Assembly (NCBI RefSeq): GCF_030407435.1 | Contig: NZ_JASDDK010000001.1 | Location: 1,054,001 to 1,118,000, forward strand | Reading direction: 5' to 3' | Length of the DNA stretch: 64,000 nucleotides | DNA from: Winogradskyella bathintestinalis | Lineage (GTDB): Bacteria; Bacteroidota; Bacteroidia; Flavobacteriales; Flavobacteriaceae | Part shown: one piece after another, positions 27,235-35,621 of the stretch | How positions within the stretch are numbered: position 1 is the stretch's first letter | Layout: each line of letters begins with the position of its first letter | Notes under the pieces: model-generated | The model's input: only the letters and a program-made list of their open reading frames with translations | The model's database searches: none | What the model was told of the DNA's origin: nothing | Position numbers and translations under genes: made by a program

Positions 27235-27625
27235 TCAATTTGTTAGTAACACTTCTATATTTGACTTTATAGAAGACATTGTGGTATATTCCAAAATAAT
27301 GAGATTAATATTAAGCTTTTCTGATTCTTTTAATATCATTTCTTTAGCAGATCCCTATACCTGTAGCTCATCACAGTATATTTCTAACTTTTAAGTTATC
27401 GGCATAATCTTGAAGTTGCTCATGTTCATTTCTCAGCTCTGAGGCGAGAAATTTTCTTATATACTCCAGGTCAACATCTAGTCCTGCAACGTCTGATTTT
27501 GGTGCAGCTATATGTATTTACCATATTTTAGAATTGAATCTCTCGGCGAGTTGACAGGTTTGTCGATAAGTAATTGTTCTTTGTTTTTTTAATTCTGTGG
27601 CAACTAAGATATTTTGTATAATGTC
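27235..27625 (-). pseudogene. Decayed universal stress protein (UspA family) gene
   Basis: Translating the minus strand gives a recognisable UspA-like series: NILVATELKKQRTITY, then LAERFNSKIW with a TAA, then IHIAAPKSDVAGLDVDLEYI and RNEHEQLQDYADNLKV, then two TGA codons and a frameshift, then SAKEMILKESEKLNINLIIL. The Usp nucleotide loop (G-2X-G-9X-G) is not retained, and the frame ends at 27235. No start codon is evident. It explains most of the long non-coding gap between rplM and sua5; I see nothing else in 27066-27234. Confidence 0.75.
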
Positions 27626-27700
27626 ACTAATTTTAGATAAAAGATAACATAAATTGTATAATCGTATACGACTATAAGGTAACGGAATTAGATTTTCAGC

Positions 27701-28657
27701 CTATGCTGTGGCGCGTTGTAATCTATCATTGATGGACTTACCCAGTCCATAATCAGGAAAACGTTCGGCTATAATGACATCTAAATGATGTTGATCTAAT
27801 TGATGTAGTGATTCATACAACTTTGAAGCTGCTTCAGCCATATCTCCTTTTTTAGATAGAACAATTTGTAACTTAATTGAATTAGATTCGATTTGAGATT
27901 TAAAATTTAAAACGCCAATCCGTTTGTTAGCATATTTTTCAATAGCCTCTTTTATATTGGTCGTTAAGATGGTTTTTGTTTTTGGTGCGTAATGTCTTTC
28001 CAGCATACCAGGTGCATCAGGACTTATTTCCTTTTTGTTCTTAATTTCTATACGACCCACGACGGCTTCGATATCTTCTAAAGCAGTTGAACCTAATCTA
28101 TAAATAATAGGTTCGTCATTTTCAAATCCTATAATCGTAGATTCAATACCACTTGTGCAAGCTCCACCGTCTAAAACCATTTTTATGTTGTCTTTAAAAT
28201 AAGTTTCTACATGTTGTGCTGTAGTTGGACTAATACTACTAAATGGATTGGCACTTGGTGCAGCCAACGGAAATTCCAACTGGTTTAATAATTCTAGAGT
28301 AGTTGTATGGTTAGGAATTCGAACGGCGACCGTATCTTTTCCTCCTGTTATTAAATCTGGAATGTTAGCTTTCTTTTTTAATACTAACGTAATGGGGCCA
28401 GGCCAAAAGGCTTCTGCTAATAATTGTGCTTTTTTAGGAATGTATGCGACAATATTAGGAAGTGTGTTTATAGAAGGAATATGAACAATGAGTGGATTAA
28501 AAAAAGGGCGATTTTTGGTTTCAAAAATCGCCTTTATAGCTTTTTCGCTGTAAATATTTCCGGCTAAACCATAAACCGTTTCAGTCGGAATAGCCACAAT
28601 ATCTTCTGCAGTTAATAATGCTACAGCTTTAGATATGTCTGTTGAAATAATACTCAT
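27701..28657 (-). CDS. L-threonylcarbamoyladenylate synthase (Sua5/YwlC type)
   Basis: Makes threonylcarbamoyl-AMP for the t6A modification of ANN-decoding tRNAs. I take the ATG at 28657 (MSIISTDISKAV), giving 318 aa. The N-terminal YrdC domain has IPTETVYGLAGNIYS and the basic pocket; the C-terminal Sua5 domain begins after the linker PGMLERHYAPKTK. The two-domain length separates it from the single-domain TsaC. It stands alone, upstream of the dead stress-protein gene. Confidence 0.94.
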   Translation of the reverse strand: MSIISTDISKAVALLTAEDIVAIPTETVYGLAGNIYSEKAIKAIFETKNRPFFNPLIVHIPSINTLPNIVAYIPKKAQLLAEAFWPGPITLVLKKKANIPDLITGGKDTVAVRIPNHTTTLELLNQLEFPLAAPSANPFSSISPTTAQHVETYFKDNIKMVLDGGACTSGIESTIIGFENDEPIIYRLGSTALEDIEAVVGRIEIKNKKEISPDAPGMLERHYAPKTKTILTTNIKEAIEKYANKRIGVLNFKSQIESNSIKLQIVLSKKGDMAEAASKLYESLHQLDQHHLDVIIAERFPDYGLGKSINDRLQRATA

Positions 28658-28700
28658 AGTCTCAAATTCGACCACAAAATTACTTCAAAAAGTGCAAGTT

Positions 28701-28850
28701 CTAAGATTTGAGCCGTTTATTTTTTTCTTCCGATTTTTGCTGATATAGAGCATAAGCCAAAACGGCGATTTCTATGCCTAAAACGGCAATCTTTGCTTTT
28801 TTGCTTTTGGTTATAAAGGTCGTTAATCCTAAAAGTTTTGTGATTATCAT
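28701..28850 (-). CDS. Small protein with one hydrophobic segment (49 aa)
   Basis: Frame from the ATG at 28850 encoding MIITKLLGLTTFITKSKK, then AKIAVLGIEIAVLAYALYQQ and a lysine-rich tail. One probable membrane helix flanked by basic residues supports a real small membrane protein. It sits between sua5 and another small frame. No homologue recognised. Confidence 0.5.
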   Translation of the reverse strand: MIITKLLGLTTFITKSKKAKIAVLGIEIAVLAYALYQQKSEEKNKRLKS

Positions 28851-28873
28851 AGTTTTCTTTTTAAAGTTATGTA

Positions 28874-29026
28874 TTACGCGTTATCTCTTGGTTGGTGTTT
28901 TTCGCGTCGGTCTTTTACTTGATGATTAATATCTCTTCCATCAACTTCTTTTTTATTGATGGCACTTTCAGAGATACTAGTTTCATTTTTTTCTTGCTTA
29001 TCGTTTTTGTCGCTATTAGTACTCAT
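28874..29026 (-). CDS. Small highly charged hydrophilic protein (50 aa)
   Basis: Frame from the ATG at 29026 (MSTNSDKNDKQEKNETSISE), rich in K, D, E, N and R and probably disordered. The open frame extends 14 codons upstream, but those codons lack the charged composition. It is followed closely by the 49-aa membrane frame, so the two may be one transcript. Unknown function. Confidence 0.5.
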   Translation of the reverse strand: MSTNSDKNDKQEKNETSISESAINKKEVDGRDINHQVKDRREKHQPRDNA

Positions 29027-29161
29027 AATAATTGTTTTTACGTTGAATATAAAAGTAACTGAAAACACGCGCAGTCATTAACGTATTTAAAATTAGAATT
29101 AACCGAAATGAAAGAATATATTATTTTGCCCTGCATTTTTAGATAATGTTTAACCATTTAG

Positions 29162-29169
29162 TAATTTTG
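29162..29169 (+). promoter_or_regulatory. Candidate -7 box for the ABC-F gene
   Basis: TAATTTTG, an exact TAnnTTTG, 21 bases before the ATG at 29191. Confidence 0.4.
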
Positions 29170-29190
29170 CAATCTTTTTAAATCCAAACC

Positions 29191-30822
29191 ATGATTTCAG
29201 TAGATAATTTAGCGGTAGAATTTAGTGGGCAAACACTTTTTAGTGATGTGTCTTTCACAATTAATGAGAATGATAAAATTGCCTTGATGGGTAAAAATGG
29301 AGCTGGAAAATCCACCATGATGAAAATTATCGCAGGTGTTCAAAATGCTACACGGGGTCATGTGCGTTCGCCTAAGGATACGGTTATTGCCTATTTACCA
29401 CAACACTTGCTGACTAAGGATAATGCTACCGTTTTTGAAGAAGCATCCAAAGCTTTTGCGCATGTGTTTGATATGCGCGACGAAATGGAGACGCTCAACA
29501 AGCAGTTGGAAACTAGAACCGATTATGAGTCCGATGCCTATATGAAAATCATTGAGCGCGTTTCCGATTTGGGTGAGAAATATTATGCTTTAGAAGATGT
29601 TAACTATGATGCCGAAGTGGAAAAAGCGCTTAAAGGTTTGGGATTTAAACAAGACGATTTTAGCAGACCAACCAACGCGTTTTCTGGTGGGTGGAGCATG
29701 CGTATTGAATTGGCAAAAATTTTATTACAGAAACCAGACTTAATTTTGTTGGATGAACCTACCAATCATATTGATATTGAATCCGTGATTTGGTTGGAGG
29801 ATTTTTTAGTGAATAAAGCGAATGCTGTTTTGGTTATTTCACACGATAGAGCGTTTATTGACAATATAACTAATCGTACGATTGAAGTGACCATGGGTCG
29901 AATTTATGATTATAAAGCCAATTATTCACATTACTTACAATTGCGTGAAGACCGACGCACACACCAAATAAAGGCATATCAAGAACAGCAGAAATTCATT
30001 GCCGATAACCAAGCATTTATTGACCGTTTTAAGGGCACCTATTCTAAAACCAATCAAGTGTCATCGCGTGAGCGTATGCTCGAGAAATTAGAAATTATCG
30101 AAATTGATGACGTCGATACGTCGGCTTTGCGATTACGGTTTCCGACAACGCAACGTTCAGGAGATTACCCTGTAACTGTCAAAGATGTGTCTAAATCTTA
30201 TGACGACCATGTGGTGTTCAAAAATGCTAATATGTCTATCTCAAGAGGTGAAAAAGTCTGTTTTGTCGGTCGGAATGGAGAAGGAAAGTCCACTATGATA
30301 AAAGCCATTTTGGGAGAAATCGATGTGGAAGGAACTTGTGCTTTAGGCCATAATGTAAAAGTGGGTTATTTCGCCCAAAACCAAGCCGCTTTGTTAGATG
30401 AAAACTTAACGGTTTTTCAAACGGTAGATGAAGTGGCTAAAGGAGATGTGAGAACTCAAATTAAAAATATTTTAGGGGGTTTTATGTTTCGAGGCGACGA
30501 TATCGATAAAAAAGTTAGTGTGTTGTCTGGTGGTGAAAAAACAAGGTTAGCGATGGTAAAACTTTTGCTGGAACCTGTTAATTTATTGATTCTCGATGAG
30601 CCTACTAATCACTTAGATTTAAAATCGAAAGACGTATTAAAAGAGGCGCTCAAGAATTTCGACGGCACTTTAATACTAGTGTCTCATGATCGGGATTTTC
30701 TTCAAGGATTATCAAATAAGGTATTCGAGTTTAAAGAGAAACGAGTCATTGAACATTTTGAAACGATTGACGACTTCTTGGCGCGCAATAGAGTGGAGAG
30801 TTTAAAGGCTTTAGATTTGTAG
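29191..30822 (+). CDS. ABC-F family ATPase
   Basis: Soluble twin-cassette ATPase that acts on the ribosome (EttA/YbiT/Uup group). The 543-aa protein has two complete cassettes with no membrane segments: Walker A GKNGAGKST and GRNGEGKST, signatures FSGGWSMRIELAK and LSGGEKTRLAM, Walker B LILLDEPTNHID and LLILDEPTNHLD. The linker between them (about 240-310) contains the charged YQEQQKFIADNQAFIDRFKG helix typical of ABC-F. Subfamily cannot be fixed by eye, though length is closest to YbiT. Confidence 0.95.
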   Translation: MISVDNLAVEFSGQTLFSDVSFTINENDKIALMGKNGAGKSTMMKIIAGVQNATRGHVRSPKDTVIAYLPQHLLTKDNATVFEEASKAFAHVFDMRDEMETLNKQLETRTDYESDAYMKIIERVSDLGEKYYALEDVNYDAEVEKALKGLGFKQDDFSRPTNAFSGGWSMRIELAKILLQKPDLILLDEPTNHIDIESVIWLEDFLVNKANAVLVISHDRAFIDNITNRTIEVTMGRIYDYKANYSHYLQLREDRRTHQIKAYQEQQKFIADNQAFIDRFKGTYSKTNQVSSRERMLEKLEIIEIDDVDTSALRLRFPTTQRSGDYPVTVKDVSKSYDDHVVFKNANMSISRGEKVCFVGRNGEGKSTMIKAILGEIDVEGTCALGHNVKVGYFAQNQAALLDENLTVFQTVDEVAKGDVRTQIKNILGGFMFRGDDIDKKVSVLSGGEKTRLAMVKLLLEPVNLLILDEPTNHLDLKSKDVLKEALKNFDGTLILVSHDRDFLQGLSNKVFEFKEKRVIEHFETIDDFLARNRVESLKALDL

Positions 30823-30904
30823 ACTCTTTTGAAAAACAACACTTTAAATTACATCATTTATTATCGTCTACGTTAAAGTGTGATGTTCGAGCTACTATTT
30901 TAAT

Positions 30905-30912
30905 TACTTTTG
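30905..30912 (+). promoter_or_regulatory. TAnnTTTG box abutting a GTG start
   Basis: TACTTTTG ends 4 bases before the GTG start at 30917, the same spacing as at tatD and the prenyl synthase. No clear -33 TTG. Confidence 0.45.
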
Positions 30913-30916
30913 CACT

Positions 30917-32893
30917 GTGAAAAAAGAATTGCAACTTTCGGATTGGTTACCTACCACAAACAAAGAGGTGAAGATCCGCGGATGGGAATACTTAGATGTT
31001 ATTCTGTTTAGCGGAGATGCCTATGTAGATCATCCAACATTTGGACCTGCTGTTATTGGACGTATGTTAGAAAGTTTTGGTTTGCGTGTGGCTATCGTGC
31101 CACAGCCCAATGTAAATGATAACCTTCAGGATTTTATAAAATTAGGAAAACCAAGATTATTTTTTGGCGTTACAGGTGGTTGTATGGATCCTATGATTAG
31201 CAACTATAATGCGAATAAAAAGAAGCGAGATAAAGATGCTTATACGCCAAATGGAGACATAGGATTTCGACCAGATTATGCGACAACAGTATATTCGAAT
31301 ATCTTAAAAGAAAAATGGCCCGACACGCCCGTTTTAATTGGAGGTATTGAAGCGTCTCTACGTCGTGTAACCCATTACGATTATTGGAGCGATAAGCTAA
31401 TGCCAACTATTTTAGAATCGTCTAAAGCTGATATGTTGGTTTATGGTATGGGAGAACAACCTTTGCGCGAATTGATTCGTTTACTCGAAAAAGGCGTCCC
31501 TTTTAATAGTATCAACACCGTTAACCAAACAGCGGTACTTTTAAATAAAGAGGATAAAATTCCGAAAAACAGCAATTGGGAAGATATAGAAATTTCATCG
31601 CATGAAACCTGTTTAAAGGACAAAAAACAATATGCCTCTAATTTTAAGATCATTGAGCAAGAGTCTAATAAATTAGCGGCAAGGCGTATTTTTCAGAAGG
31701 TAGGAGATAAGACGTTAATGATTAATCCGCCTTACCCAACCATGACTGAGGCAGAAATTGATGCTTCATTCGATTTGCCTTATACACGATTACCACACCC
31801 TAAATATGATAAGCGAGGACCTATTCCGGCGTTTGAGATGATCAAATTTTCCATCAACATACATCGCGGGTGTTTTGGTGGTTGTAGCTTTTGTACTATT
31901 TCGGCACATCAAGGCAAATTTATCGCCTCTCGTAGTCAAGAATCGATTTTAAAAGAAGTGGATACCGTGGCAAATATGCCAGATTTTAAAGGCTATTTGT
32001 CCGATATTGGTGGGCCAAGCGCCAACATGTATCAAATGAAAGGGAAAGTACAATCGATCTGCGACAAGTGTGTAGCACCAAGTTGTATTTCACCTGTAAT
32101 CTGTAGTAATTTAGATACGTCGCATAAACCGTTAACGGAATTGTATCAAGCCGTTGATAAGCATCCAAAGGTAAAGAAATCATTTATAGGTTCGGGGATA
32201 AGACATGATATGTTAGTGCCAGAATTTAACAAGAATGCGGATCCAAAAGAATTAGATGATTATACAGAAGAAGTGATGACTAAACATGTTTCTGGTCGGC
32301 TTAAAGTAGCGCCAGAACATACTAGTGATCCTGTTTTAAAATTGATGCGAAAGCCGTCATTTAAATACTTCCATAAGTTTAAGGAACGTTTTGATAAGAT
32401 AAATATTAAGAAAGGATTGAAACTACAGTTGATTCCTTATTTTATATCGAATCATCCCGCTTGTGAAGTTGAGGATATGGCCAATCTTGCTGCAGAGACC
32501 AAAGATATGGGTTTCCAGTTAGAGCAGGTACAAGGGTTTACTCCAACGCCTATGACTGTGGCGACGGTTATTTATTATAGTGGGTATCATCCCTATACAC
32601 TTAAAAAAGTAAACACACCCATAACCAAAAAAGAAAAGGACGAACAGCACCGTTTTTTCTTCTGGTATAAAGACGAAAATAAAGCGTGGATTAAAAACAC
32701 ACTTAACAAACTTGGGCGTCAAGATTTATTAGATGTATTACTTCCTGCAAAGACCGAAAAATGGCGTAAAAATAAGCCCAAAGGTGATGCTAAAAACACG
32801 TTTAATGATGCCGTACCTTTTAACCAACGTAATAGTGAAGACAAGGTAAGATTTAGTAAGCGAAAGAAGCGCAAAAAGAAGAAGCGTCGTTAG
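30917..32893 (+). CDS. YgiQ family radical SAM protein
   Basis: A 658-aa radical S-adenosylmethionine protein of the YgiQ (UPF0313) family. The iron-sulfur motif is CX3CX2C in INIHRGCFGGCSFCTISAHQ near residue 320. N-terminal segment DVILFSGDAYVDHPTFGPAV and the C-terminal basic tail of lysines and arginines are as in relatives. Start is GTG at 30917, chosen because the family begins just here and a promoter box lies directly before it. The molecular function of the family is not established. Confidence 0.93.
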   Translation: MKKELQLSDWLPTTNKEVKIRGWEYLDVILFSGDAYVDHPTFGPAVIGRMLESFGLRVAIVPQPNVNDNLQDFIKLGKPRLFFGVTGGCMDPMISNYNANKKKRDKDAYTPNGDIGFRPDYATTVYSNILKEKWPDTPVLIGGIEASLRRVTHYDYWSDKLMPTILESSKADMLVYGMGEQPLRELIRLLEKGVPFNSINTVNQTAVLLNKEDKIPKNSNWEDIEISSHETCLKDKKQYASNFKIIEQESNKLAARRIFQKVGDKTLMINPPYPTMTEAEIDASFDLPYTRLPHPKYDKRGPIPAFEMIKFSINIHRGCFGGCSFCTISAHQGKFIASRSQESILKEVDTVANMPDFKGYLSDIGGPSANMYQMKGKVQSICDKCVAPSCISPVICSNLDTSHKPLTELYQAVDKHPKVKKSFIGSGIRHDMLVPEFNKNADPKELDDYTEEVMTKHVSGRLKVAPEHTSDPVLKLMRKPSFKYFHKFKERFDKINIKKGLKLQLIPYFISNHPACEVEDMANLAAETKDMGFQLEQVQGFTPTPMTVATVIYYSGYHPYTLKKVNTPITKKEKDEQHRFFFWYKDENKAWIKNTLNKLGRQDLLDVLLPAKTEKWRKNKPKGDAKNTFNDAVPFNQRNSEDKVRFSKRKKRKKKKRR

Positions 32894-32920
32894 GAATGTT
32901 CGATCATTTTCATGAATATG

Positions 32921-32957
32921 ATAATAATTATAATTTTTTAAAATATATAATTATTAT
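32921..32957. repeat. AT-only inverted repeat
   Basis: ATAATAATTATA and its exact complement separated by 13 bases, 27 bases past the radical SAM gene. It may help end that transcript, though it lacks a T tract. Confidence 0.4.
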
Positions 32958-33066
32958 AGGTGTCAGTAACTCAATTAACTACTGATTCCGGTGTTTTTCA
33001 AGTGTTAATTGTTTCGTATTTGTGTTGTGATTATATTAATTTTATGGCTCTAAACAATAAAAAAAT

Positions 33067-33990
33067 ATGATAAAAAATTACGCAATTGGCCTCATGTTAT
33101 TGCTTACAGGAGGCGTTTTTAGTCAGGAAACAATTTCCTTTGAAACCAGTGAATCTTATACTTTAGGAACGCTAAACAACCAAAATGGCTGGGAAGTAAC
33201 AGAGGGTGATGACGGTTTTATACAAAATCAGGTTATTTCAGATGAGGAAGCTACTGATGGCACTTATTCCTTTAAAAATTCTTATGAGTCAAGTTTTGGT
33301 GCTCAATTTGCCCCAATCTTTGGTGCTGCAAAAAACTTTGATAGTCCAAAACCATTTGAAGATTTTACATTTTCGTACGATGTTTTGGTTACAGAAATTA
33401 ACGGTGCCGATTTTGAAATGACACTTTTTGGTATTGATGCCGATGATAATTTTGTTCCTGTGGCAGGTATTGCTATGGAATATCAAGGATTGATTTATAC
33501 CATAGATGACATTGGTTATACGGCTGCTTATATTGAAGATGCCACGTGGACGCCAAACACCTGGTTAAACATTAAAATTGAAGTAACAGCAACAGAACTT
33601 AAATACTATTTAAATGATGTATTAGCCCACACCCGAAGCAATTTTACATCAGTAGATATTGTTGGCTTTAATATGTTGCATAACAATTATGGCGGTGATG
33701 CCTTTTACGATAATTTTAGTTATGAAAACGGTACCTTAGGTGTTAATGATTTTGCGAATGCATCAGCGTTGCATATTTATCCAAATCCGGTTGCTGATGA
33801 ATTACAAATTAAAGGCATTCAGAACGAACAGATTGCACAGTTATCTGTTTATAATTTAAATGGACAGCAATTAATAGAAAGTACTTCTGTTGATGCACTA
33901 GATGTAAGTAATCTAGTTACTGGAGTTTATATGTTAAACGTGGTTACCAATGATGGTAAAACGCATACAGAAAAGCTTTTGAAGAAGTAA
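33067..33990 (+). CDS. Secreted protein with type IX secretion (Por) sorting domain
   Basis: A 307-aa exported protein. It has a signal peptide (IGLMLLLTGGVFSQ), a jelly-roll-like region (about 20-225) starting ETISFETSESYTLGTLNNQN, which looks like a laminin-G/concanavalin-type carbohydrate-binding fold, and a C-terminal type A sorting domain (about 233-307) with LHIYPNPVADELQIKG, VYNLNGQQL and GVYMLNV before a lysine-rich end. The tail directs passage through the type IX system and anchoring or release outside the cell. No catalytic residues are recognised. Confidence 0.88.
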   Translation: MIKNYAIGLMLLLTGGVFSQETISFETSESYTLGTLNNQNGWEVTEGDDGFIQNQVISDEEATDGTYSFKNSYESSFGAQFAPIFGAAKNFDSPKPFEDFTFSYDVLVTEINGADFEMTLFGIDADDNFVPVAGIAMEYQGLIYTIDDIGYTAAYIEDATWTPNTWLNIKIEVTATELKYYLNDVLAHTRSNFTSVDIVGFNMLHNNYGGDAFYDNFSYENGTLGVNDFANASALHIYPNPVADELQIKGIQNEQIAQLSVYNLNGQQLIESTSVDALDVSNLVTGVYMLNVVTNDGKTHTEKLLKK

Positions 33991-34015
33991 AATAAAACAA
34001 CGTCTTTATTTAGTA

Positions 34016-34046
34016 GCCTTGATTATTATATAATCAGGGCTTTTTT
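34016..34046 (+). terminator. Intrinsic terminator after the T9SS cargo gene
   Basis: Stem GCCTTGATTA / TAATCAGGGC (one wobble), 5-base loop, six T. Confidence 0.9.
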
Positions 34047-34074
34047 GTTTGATAATTTTGTAAATTACTGTGAT

Positions 34075-34124
34075 GTAGTGTGTTGTTGGTTATTGAAGAG
34101 AAGGTAAAAGAATTGACAGAATAA
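34075..34124 (+). pseudogene. 3' fragment of a DUF559 gene
   Basis: Encodes only VLLVIEEKVKELTE and a stop, matching the end of the DUF559 pseudogene at 34357-34723 at nearly every base. The homology starts abruptly at about 34075, so this is a truncated extra copy, left beside the first 193-bp element. Confidence 0.75.
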
Positions 34125-34137
34125 GTTCTAACGAAAA

Positions 34138-34330
34138 ACACCCCTAAGCGCTACGCTCGGCATCTTCAATGAACATATATTTTCATTTCAATATCCTCAT
34201 GGGGACATTCCAAACCAACGAGCATAAGTGATAAAAAATTAAAATTGATTTTACCATTACCCAATCTGATATCCTATGAATATTCTATTTTCCTTTATCA
34301 AATGTCCTCTTGAGGGGACTTTAGGGGTGT
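34138..34330. mobile_element. 193-bp element with 10-bp terminal inverted repeats, copy 1
   Basis: Starts ACACCCCTAA and ends TTAGGGGTGT, exact complements. Inside are paired CCTCA-GGGGACATT-type and AATGTCC-CTTGAGG-type inverted motifs. It is the same length as the copy at 34732-34924 and similar along its whole length. No coding capacity, so it is a MITE-like or hairpin repeat. Confidence 0.75.
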
Positions 34331-34356
34331 AAATAGATAAGTGATAAATTAATAAA

Positions 34357-34723
34357 ATGAAAAACAAAATAATTCCATACAACCCAGAATTAAGAGAACT
34401 GGCTAGACAGCTAAGAAAACATTGCACGTTGCCAGAAGTCTTGTTGTGACAACATATAAAACAGCGTGCTTATGGTGTTCAGTTTCATAGACAGGTTCCT
34501 ATGTTAAATTATATTGTAGATTTTTATTGTCATGAAATAGGATTGGTGATTGAAATTGATGGAGATAGCCACGACCACAGTTTTTTTGTATGATGCTAAA
34601 TGACAAAGTGAATTAGAGGCTTATAGTGTTACTTTTTTGAGGTTTTCTAACGATGATGTTAAAAAGAATATGTTTAGTGTGTTGTTGGTTATTGAGGAGA
34701 AGGTAAAGGAATTAACTGAGTAG
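34357..34723 (+). pseudogene. DUF559 (Vsr-like endonuclease fold) gene, inactivated
   Basis: The frame begins with ATG at 34357 (MKNKIIPYNPELRELARQLR) and reads through the DUF559 core, HRQVPMLNYIVDFYCHEIGL and VIEIDGDSHD. It is broken by TGA at 34447 (where relatives have Trp), a frameshift in a T run at 34581-34587, and a second TGA at 34601 (after YDAK); it then continues QSELEAYSVTFLRFSNDDVK to a TAG at 34721. DUF559 proteins share the fold of very-short-patch repair nucleases. This copy cannot make a full protein. It lies between two copies of a 193-bp element. Confidence 0.85.
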
Positions 34724-34731
34724 GTTTGAAG

Positions 34732-34924
34732 ACACCCCTAAGAGCTACGCTCGGTATCTTCAATGAACATATATTTTCATTTCAATAATCCTCAAGGGGA
34801 CATTCTAAGCCAAAAAAGACAAGTGTAAAAAATTAAATTTATTTTACCAATACCCAAACGGTAAACCCTGTGAATATTCTATTTTCCTTTATCAAATGTC
34901 CCCTTGAGGGGACTTTAGGGGTGT
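34732..34924. mobile_element. 193-bp element with 10-bp terminal inverted repeats, copy 2
   Basis: Same termini (ACACCCCTAA / TTAGGGGTGT). A perfect 15-bp internal inverted repeat, CCTCAAGGGGACATT at 34790-34804 and its complement at 34895-34909, is better preserved than in copy 1. Begins 8 bases after the DUF559 stop. Confidence 0.75.
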
Positions 34925-34948
34925 AAAGATAGAGATTCATAAGTAATA

Positions 34949-35439
34949 TTATTTAATAATAAAATCCATTAACTGAGTTAGAGTAGTAGTAAAAGGTTTT
35001 GTAGAAGCATTTCCGGAATTATAATTTTTTAGTTTTCTAAAGTCCCAATTATTATTTCCGATTTCAGATAAATCAACTTTTTCTATTTCGATTATCAGAT
35101 AATGTTTTTTGTAATCAGATTCTTCTGTTGCTTTTGGGTATCCTTTTTTTTTTATTTTTTCTAAATTTAGTCTGGAAAATACCCTTGGTCCTTTACTTAC
35201 GATTTTCCATAAATCACCAGATGATTTTTCTCCATGGGTATGTAATAATAAATACTTAGCAGACACAGTTTCTTTATCTAAAACCAAAGATCCGTTAACT
35301 GAACCCATTCTAAAATTGTACATTCCTTTTTTAGAAATCCAATCATACTGTAATTGGTTGTTATAAAACCCAACTATAATCTAAGTTTCATCTGGAATTA
35401 ATTTTTTACCTTTTATATATTCTGAAAGTGGTTCGTTTT
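34949..35439 (-). pseudogene. Decayed gene of unknown function next to the R-M system
   Basis: The intact part is a 124-aa frame from the ATG at 35323 (MYNFRMGSVNGSLVLDKETV onward, including YLIIEIEKVDLSEIGNNNWD). The same frame continues upstream as EPLSEYIKGKKLIPDET, a TAG, then IIVGFYNNQLQYDWISKKG, so the real gene was longer and is cut by a nonsense codon; further upstream the frame is lost. I do not recognise the family. Its position beside a restriction-modification pair suggests a former defence or nuclease gene, but nothing in the sequence proves it. The gap 35440-35558 holds nothing else I can identify. Confidence 0.55.
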
Positions 35440-35558
35440 ATTGTGTCGAATTCGACACCTTTTGCAATTTCGTAAGTTTTGAAGCAATGATTTCCTATTG
35501 CGAAGCTCTGTTTAATAAATGACTAATTATTTTATCAATAAAATTACTCAATTCTTAA

Positions 35559-35589
35559 TTGATTATTTAAATTTACTTTATTAAATTTG
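35559..35589 (+). promoter_or_regulatory. Promoter for the C5-methyltransferase gene
   Basis: TTG at 35559-35561, 20-base spacer, TAAATTTG at 35582-35589. Close match to the flavobacterial consensus, ending 13 bases before the first ATG. Confidence 0.65.
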
Positions 35590-35590
35590 T

Positions 35591-35621
35591 AACCATTGTG
35601 TAATGTTGTATAATATGGTTA
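35591..35621. promoter_or_regulatory. Inverted repeat TAACCAT-N17-ATGGTTA at the methyltransferase start
   Basis: A 7-bp perfect inverted repeat directly after the -7 box and spanning the start codons at 35603 and 35615. It is well placed as an operator for the helix-turn-helix fused to the methyltransferase. Confidence 0.45.

Noticed and set aside
32921..32957. AT-only inverted repeat as a replication or recombination site
   Set aside because: Such repeats arise easily in low-GC spacers; no associated box, gene or strand switch supports a special role.
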